Of a stretch of 8,460 nt of DNA, positions 6,146 through 8,460 are shown piece after piece. The notes beneath the pieces are model-generated. The model had not been told where the DNA came from, made no database searches, and saw only the letters and a program-made list of their open reading frames with translations. The translations under genes and the position numbers were made by a program. The first letter of the stretch is position 1; every line of letters begins with the position of its first letter. This DNA comes from an uncultured Bacillota bacterium (lineage in GTDB: Bacteria; Bacillota_I; Bacilli_A; RFN20; CAG-826): NCBI GenBank assembly GCA_949298295.1, contig CASFWS010000036.1, positions 1 through 8,460 of the forward strand. Reading direction: 5' to 3'.

Positions 6146-6173
6146 ATTTTATCCCAAAAGTTCGGTCGGTCAA
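6146..6173 (-). promoter_or_regulatory. Promoter of the small-protein gene
   Basis: TTGACC (6168-6173, 5 of 6) and TAAAAT (6146-6151, 5 of 6) with a 16-bp spacer on the minus strand. It is the best housekeeping-sigma promoter in the window. The leader would be about 39 nt. It lies between the rarA stop codon and the small gene. Confidence 0.8.
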
Positions 6174-6186
6174 CCATTTATGCAAA

Positions 6187-6200
6187 TGAAAGCGTTTTCA
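6187..6200. promoter_or_regulatory. CcpA cre-like palindrome upstream of the small-protein promoter
   Basis: TGAAAGCGTTTTCA, flanked by an A on the left, fits the catabolite-responsive element consensus WTGNAARCGNWWWCA completely within its core. It overlaps the rarA stop codon and ends 14 bp upstream of the TTGACC -35 of the small gene. In Bacillus, cre sites placed upstream of the -35 tend to activate and sites within or downstream to repress, so activation of the small gene in rich carbon is the natural guess. The nonamer AGCGTTTTC recurs at 6211-6219, exactly 20 bp away. Confidence 0.5.
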
Positions 6201-7481
6201 GTGATTTTTCAGCGTTTTCTTCGCCTTCAAAGAAGGGAGATCTCGGCTCCTTTGGATGGCTTTCAGCCGGGCGTAGTTCTGGTTCAGAGCCTTCTCGATG
6301 GCCGAAAGGCTCATTTCATTGGGTACATAAAAGCGAACTCCCTTGTAGCTTTCGGGCAGGTACTGGATCTTCTCCCATAGATCGGGGCGATCATAAGGAT
6401 ACTTTTCCTCCTCGCGGAGATTGACCGGGGTAAAGCGAAGATAGTCGGGGACGACAAAAGGCATCTTCTCGGCCTCCGCCACCGCTTTTTCGACCGCTTC
6501 CGAAGCAGCCCGGCTCTTCGGGGAAAGGGCAAGCTCGGCAACCGTGAAGCCAAGGGGGATCATCGCCTCGGGAAGGCCGATCTTGTCGACGGCATCGAGG
6601 GCAAGCTGGCACCGCATGACCCCGGCCGGATTGGCAAGGCCGACGTCTTCGTAGGCCGTGACCAGAAGCCGCCTCTTGATACTATCGAGGTCGCCGGCAA
6701 CGATGAGGCGGGCCAAATAGTAGAAAGCCGCATCAACATCGCTTCCGCGAATGGACTTCTGAAGACCGGACACCGAGTCGTAATGCTCTTCTTCGTCCTT
6801 GTCGGCCATGTAGTTGGGCACTCTTTCGATGGCCTCGACCTTGGCCTCGTCGACCTCTTCCTCTCCATATTGGAGGAAGCACTGCTCAAGAACGTTCAGG
6901 GAAAAGCGGAGGTCGCCGCCCGAAAGGCGGGCAATGAAGGAAAGGGCCTTATCTTCGATATGGAGTTTCCCGGCCAGGCCGTTTGGGGCGGCAATGGCTC
7001 GCTTGAGGCCTTCGACGACCTCTTCCTCGCCCAAGGGCTTGACCTCGAGAAGGCGGGTCCGCGAACGGATGGCGCGGTTAAGGCTCACGTAAGGGTTCGC
7101 CGTCGTGCAGCCAATAAGATAGAAATCCCCCGCCTCGACGTAAGGAAGGAGAAGATCTTGCTTCGTCTTGTCCAAACGATGGACCTCGTCCATCACGATG
7201 ACGGCGCTAGGGTAAAGCCGGCATTCGGAAATCGTCCTTTCCATTTCCTTCTTGTCGGTCGTCACGGCATTGAGCATCGCGAAATGGATGCCAAGGTCCT
7301 TGCAATAAGCACGGGCAATCGTCGTCTTCCCGGTTCCCGGCGGGCCGAAAAGAATCATCGAAAAAGGCATCTTCCGCGCAGCCGACCGCGTGAGGATCCC
7401 CTCCGGCCCAACAAGGCCCTCTTGACCAATCACGTCGCGGAGGTTCGTTGGTCGGACCCGAAAAGCCAATGGCTCGTTCAT
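6198..7481 (-). CDS. rarA: Replication-associated recombination protein A (RarA/MgsA AAA+ ATPase)
   Basis: A 427-residue clamp-loader-like AAA+ ATPase that acts at stalled replication forks and ssDNA gaps, in the family of bacterial RarA/MgsA and eukaryotic WRNIP1. From the chosen start, the family opening PLAFRVRPTNLRDVIGQ is at 4-20. Walker A GPPGTGKT is at 46-53, Walker B VIVMDEVH at 94-101, sensor 1 GCTTANP at 124-130 and the arginine-finger stretch SRTR at 140-143. The lid and the MgsA C-terminal tetramerisation region follow (SIRGSDVDAAFYYLARLI, YEDVGLANP, then YPYDRPDLW and YLPESYKGVRFYVP). ATG at 7481 is preferred over the in-frame ATG at 7505, because a perfect TATAAT lies between them and the family starts at this point. 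No Shine-Dalgarno is present, so the message should be leaderless. It is divergent from the thioesterase. Confidence 0.95.
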   Translation of the reverse strand: MNEPLAFRVRPTNLRDVIGQEGLVGPEGILTRSAARKMPFSMILFGPPGTGKTTIARAYCKDLGIHFAMLNAVTTDKKEMERTISECRLYPSAVIVMDEVHRLDKTKQDLLLPYVEAGDFYLIGCTTANPYVSLNRAIRSRTRLLEVKPLGEEEVVEGLKRAIAAPNGLAGKLHIEDKALSFIARLSGGDLRFSLNVLEQCFLQYGEEEVDEAKVEAIERVPNYMADKDEEEHYDSVSGLQKSIRGSDVDAAFYYLARLIVAGDLDSIKRRLLVTAYEDVGLANPAGVMRCQLALDAVDKIGLPEAMIPLGFTVAELALSPKSRAASEAVEKAVAEAEKMPFVVPDYLRFTPVNLREEEKYPYDRPDLWEKIQYLPESYKGVRFYVPNEMSLSAIEKALNQNYARLKAIQRSRDLPSLKAKKTLKNH

Positions 7482-7488
7482 CGCGGAA

Positions 7489-7494
7489 ATTATA
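7489..7494 (-). promoter_or_regulatory. -10 box of the leaderless rarA promoter
   Basis: A perfect TATAAT on the minus strand, followed by TTCCGCG and then the rarA ATG. The predicted start is 7482 or the A of the ATG at 7481. TTCCTC lies at 17-bp spacing in the -35 position, a poor match to TTGACA. Confidence 0.6.
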
Positions 7495-7499
7495 TAGAA

Positions 7500-7511
7500 G
7501 GCCAATGGGCC
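7500..7511. repeat. Inverted repeat centred between divergent rarA and thioesterase promoters
   Basis: GGCC-AATG-GGCC, centred at 7505.5, within a base of the midpoint between the two outward-facing -10 boxes (7489-7494 and 7518-7523). A protein bound here would cover the -35 regions of both promoters. The arms are only 4 bp, so chance is a real alternative. Confidence 0.3.
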
Positions 7512-7517
7512 GAGGAA

Positions 7518-7523
7518 TATACT
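7518..7523 (+). promoter_or_regulatory. -10 box of the leaderless thioesterase promoter
   Basis: TATACT (5 of 6) followed by 8 nt and the ATG at 7532, so the transcript would begin 1-2 nt before the start codon. A GAGG ends just 1 nt before the ATG, too close to act as a ribosome site. The -35 region shows no TTGACA-like element. Confidence 0.5.
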
Positions 7524-7531
7524 TTCGAGGT

Positions 7532-8032
7532 ATGAAAGTCCTCAAGAAACAAACGGTATCTCACGATTGCATCGTCTGCGGCCTCGACAACCCCAACGGC
7601 GTCAAGGCCCGCTTTTACGAGATGGAAGACGGTAGCCTCATCTCCCTCTTCACTTTCAAGAAGTACCACCAATCCTATCCGGAGCGCACCCACGGGGGAA
7701 TGATCACCGCCATCATCGACGAAACGATCGGCCGGGCCATCTGGATCAAGAAGCCGGGATCTTGGGGGTGCACGATCAAACTGAGCATCGAATACCATAA
7801 GGGCGTCCCCTACGACGTCCCTCTCAAATGCATTGGGGTCATCGATTCGATGTCCAGTTTGACCTTCAAGGGCCATGCCGAAATAAGGACGATGGACAAT
7901 GTCCTCTTGGCCCGGGGCGAGGCCCTCTACATGTTCCTCCCCCTCGACACCATCGCTCCCCATAGCCACCTCGATCCCGGCGACGTGAACGTCCCCTGCC
8001 CGGCGGACGACAATGTCGAGGAAATCGACTAG
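7532..8032 (+). CDS. PaaI-family hotdog-fold thioesterase
   Basis: A 166-residue single hotdog-domain protein, the usual length for PaaI/YigI-like thioesterases that hydrolyse acyl-CoA or acyl-carrier thioesters in the cytoplasm. The N-terminus carries CIVCGLDNPNGVKARFY (13-29), a C-x2-C plus NPxG signature common in Bacillota members. The core motif THGGMITAIIDETIGRA (53-69) supplies the HGG loop and the DE acid pair on the central helix. SIEYHKGVPYDVPL (85-98) and HAEIRTMDNVLLARGEALYMF are the following strands. The C-terminus is acidic. The start at 7532 is preferred because the homologous region begins there and a -10 sits just before it; an in-frame ATG at 7505 would add nine residues. 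The physiological substrate cannot be read from context. It is transcribed alone, away from rarA and into a shared terminator. Confidence 0.87.
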   Translation: MKVLKKQTVSHDCIVCGLDNPNGVKARFYEMEDGSLISLFTFKKYHQSYPERTHGGMITAIIDETIGRAIWIKKPGSWGCTIKLSIEYHKGVPYDVPLKCIGVIDSMSSLTFKGHAEIRTMDNVLLARGEALYMFLPLDTIAPHSHLDPGDVNVPCPADDNVEEID

Positions 8033-8037
8033 GAATA

Positions 8038-8069
8038 TGAAAAATCCGCGCAAAACGCGGATTTTTTCA
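8038..8069. terminator. Bidirectional intrinsic terminator
   Basis: AAAATCCGCG-CAAAA-CGCGGATTTT is a perfect 10-bp stem, with T-runs on both strands (TTTTTT after the plus-strand stem, TTTTT on the minus). It lies in the 47-bp gap between the convergent thioesterase and hydrolase stops and can serve both. Confidence 0.93.
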
Positions 8070-8079
8070 TCTCTTTTCT

Positions 8080-8460
8080 CTAGAACTGGGCAATCAGTTC
8101 GTCGGAAGTATAGAGCTCGGCCCCATAGACGTCCTTGAGGTATTGGATGCCATACTCGTAGTCTTCCTTGGTGAAGGAATCGGTGCAGTCGGTCGCCACG
8201 ATGACCTTGTAGCCAAGCTGATAGGCATCGGCCGAGGTGTGGCGGACGCACATATGGGCGTGAAGGCCAGTCATGACAAGAGTCGTGATGCCGAGCTCAC
8301 TCAGCAAGAGGTCGAGATCGGTGTGGAAGAAGCCGGAATAGCGGCGCTTGGGAACGACGTAGTCCTTACCCGTCGGGGCGAGTTCCGGAATGACCTCGGC
8401 TCCCTTCGTCCCGGCAATCGCGTGATCGCCCCAGAGCTTCAGCTCGTGGTCGATGCCCTT
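8080..8460 (-). CDS. Isochorismatase/nicotinamidase-family cysteine hydrolase, C-terminal part
   Basis: The last 126 residues of a cysteine hydrolase whose N-terminus lies beyond the right edge; the frame is open to base 8460. The visible part starts in LKLWGDHAI and carries VPKRRYSGFFHTDLDLLL, with the catalytic lysine as visible residue 38. It continues through LVMTGLHAHMCVRHTSADAY, where Cys at visible residue 71 is the nucleophile and the preceding cis-peptide region is GLHAHM. The Rossmann-like end follows (YKVIVATDCTDSF). The catalytic aspartate would lie upstream. Family members hydrolyse isochorismate, nicotinamide, N-carbamoyl compounds and similar substrates; which applies here cannot be decided. 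The short frame starting at the TTG at 8307 is an artefact of requiring a start codon inside the window. Confidence 0.88.
   Translation of the reverse strand, partial: KGIDHELKLWGDHAIAGTKGAEVIPELAPTGKDYVVPKRRYSGFFHTDLDLLLSELGITTLVMTGLHAHMCVRHTSADAYQLGYKVIVATDCTDSFTKEDYEYGIQYLKDVYGAELYTSDELIAQF

Noticed and set aside
5979..6424. Plus-strand frames of 133 and 121 codons spanning the small gene and the rarA 3' end
   Set aside because: They run antisense through the promoter, hairpin and coding sequence of the small gene and into rarA, with no ribosome site. The minus-strand cassette explains the region better.
7490..8251. A 253-codon minus-strand frame over the thioesterase
   Set aside because: It is the complement of the thioesterase coding sequence, crosses the bidirectional terminator, and shows no recognisable domain.
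1..8460. Search for CRISPR arrays, insertion sequences, transposases, phage genes or defence systems
   Set aside because: No regularly spaced repeats, terminal inverted repeats, transposase motifs or defence-type domains were seen. Gene content and composition look uniformly chromosomal. The tRNA-Leu gene shows no direct repeat or integrase nearby that would mark an attachment site.

Overview
The window reads as chromosomal housekeeping DNA from a member of the Bacillota, most likely class Bacilli and perhaps one of the uncultured lineages near Acholeplasma and RF39. Support comes from a YhaM exoribonuclease, a RecX, a RarA/MgsA ATPase, a glucosyl-diacylglycerol-synthase-like glycosyltransferase resembling the Acholeplasma enzyme, and a CcpA-type cre palindrome. 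Codons are clearly G+C rich. UGA is used as a stop and Trp is encoded by UGG, so the Mollicutes code 4 is not in use. The lineage is an inference; no ribosomal RNA is present to confirm it.

Layout, mostly on the minus strand. At 1-3783 there is a tightly overlapping four-gene operon, transcribed leftward: a membrane flippase-like protein, a GT4 glycosyltransferase, recX and yhaM (its 3' part lies outside the window). At 3784-4405, a short spacer with hairpins and a terminator precedes a classical bacterial ferritin. A second GT4 glycosyltransferase occupies 4530-5678. At 5739-5898 there is a tRNA-Leu(UAG) gene with its own promoter and a UUCG terminator. At 5906-6200 there is a 51-residue small protein that I do not recognise, with a complete expression cassette: promoter, 5' hairpin, strong Shine-Dalgarno and terminator. 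A cre-like site sits just upstream. RarA (6198-7481) and a PaaI-type hotdog thioesterase (7532-8032, the only plus-strand gene) diverge from a 50-bp intergenic region. A bidirectional terminator separates the thioesterase from a convergent isochorismatase-like cysteine hydrolase that runs off the right edge.

The first operon pairs a polytopic flippase-family protein with a lipid glucosyltransferase, which suggests membrane glycolipid synthesis and translocation. RecX and YhaM are probably only passengers in the transcript. The remaining genes look like independent units.

The most striking non-coding pattern is that four of the six protein transcription units whose start is visible (flippase, second glycosyltransferase, RarA, thioesterase) have a good -10 hexamer only 6-9 nt before an ATG and no usable Shine-Dalgarno. 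This predicts leaderless mRNAs. Ferritin and the small protein instead have real leaders with strong Shine-Dalgarno sites. The best candidate for something undescribed is the 51-residue protein and its regulatory region.
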